Origin: Saprospiraceae bacterium
GTDB taxonomy: Bacteria > Bacteroidota > Bacteroidia > Chitinophagales > Saprospiraceae
Assembly: GCA_020631355.1 (NCBI GenBank)
Contig: JAHDHL010000040.1
Span: 1 to 44,886 of the forward strand
Direction: 5' to 3'
Length of the DNA: 44,886 nucleotides
A model generated the notes under the pieces. It was given only the letters and a program-made list of their open reading frames with translations, did no database searches and was not told the DNA's origin. The position numbers were made by a program, and so were the translations under genes. Below are positions 44,766-44,886 of the stretch, piece by piece (within the stretch, counting starts at the first letter, position 1; each line of letters opens with the position of its first letter).

Positions 44766-44886
44766 TTAAAACGCTAGAATCTGCCCGTATTCGAAAGGTT
44801 CATCGTAAACTTCACAGACTGTTTTCCACAACTCAGGATGGGGGAGTGCCTTATCATATTGGGATTTGATATGCATGAATGCATCA
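44766..44886 (-). CDS. 3' end of an unrecognised gene (partial)
   Basis: A frame open from the right edge of the window encodes 40 codons ending with TAA at 44768-44766. The visible C terminus reads DAFMHIKSQYDKALPHPELW and then KTVCEVYDEPFEYGQILAF. Residue makeup and the lack of stops look like real coding. The protein is not recognised and its start lies outside the window. It would be read in the same direction as the kinase gene, 88 nt upstream of it. Confidence 0.5.
   Translation of the reverse strand, partial: DAFMHIKSQYDKALPHPELWKTVCEVYDEPFEYGQILAF

Noticed and set aside
44678-44869. 63-codon plus-strand frame at the right edge
   Set aside because: It starts immediately next to the kinase start and is antisense to the partial gene at 44766-44886, which reads better.

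Overview
The window comes from a free-living-type member of the phylum Bacteroidota, possibly Saprospiria or a relative. Several proteins carry type IX secretion (T9SS) C-terminal sorting domains or SprB repeats. Start codons mostly lack Shine-Dalgarno sequences, and several starts are preceded by a TAnnTTTG -7 box of the Bacteroidota sigma factor. The class II aldolase, the RNA polymerase subunits and the Ccm-type heme proteins also fit. The genus cannot be fixed from the sequence alone.

Bases 1-13342 are the conserved translation/transcription block, all on the plus strand: tRNA-Gly, tRNA-Thr, tuf, a terminator, tRNA-Trp, secE, nusG, rplK, rplA, rplJ, rplL, rpoB, rpoC and a strong terminator. 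Strong stem-loops lie in the nusG-rplK, rplL-rpoB and rpoB-rpoC gaps and probably tune expression or processing.

Bases 13500-21660 hold two tandem secreted DUF4412-like paralogs, each with its own terminator. A cytochrome c maturation cluster (ccmB, ccmC, ccmD) follows, running directly into a glutamate dehydrogenase. Then come an Lrp/AsnC regulator, a TraB/GumN protein and class II fructose-bisphosphate aldolase.

Bases 21660-33612 are accessory. They hold a GNAT/unknown-protein pair, a secreted CotH protein with a lipoprotein behind it, and a minus-strand DUF1569 - alpha/beta hydrolase - R2K-like ATP-grasp - GNAT run. A large T9SS FG-GAP protein and a divergent beta-helix protein close the section.

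Bases 33613-44886 are nearly all minus strand. They hold a repeat-containing T9SS protein with two perfect 333-bp tandem repeats, a 2OG-Fe(II) oxygenase with a GNAT, and an envelope protein joining a propeller, SprB repeats and an OmpA domain. A five-gene DJ-1/PfpI operon follows whose second gene is split by an in-frame TAG. Last are a 7TM-type histidine kinase with two small membrane proteins and the 3' end of one more gene.

The most notable items are the amber-interrupted gene, the perfect intragenic repeats, the ATP-grasp/GNAT pair in an AT-rich patch, the periplasmic insertion in CcmC, the hairpins inside the rplL-rpoBC region, and the histidine kinase with two membrane partners but no response regulator in view. 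No CRISPR array, transposase, integrase or rRNA gene was seen.
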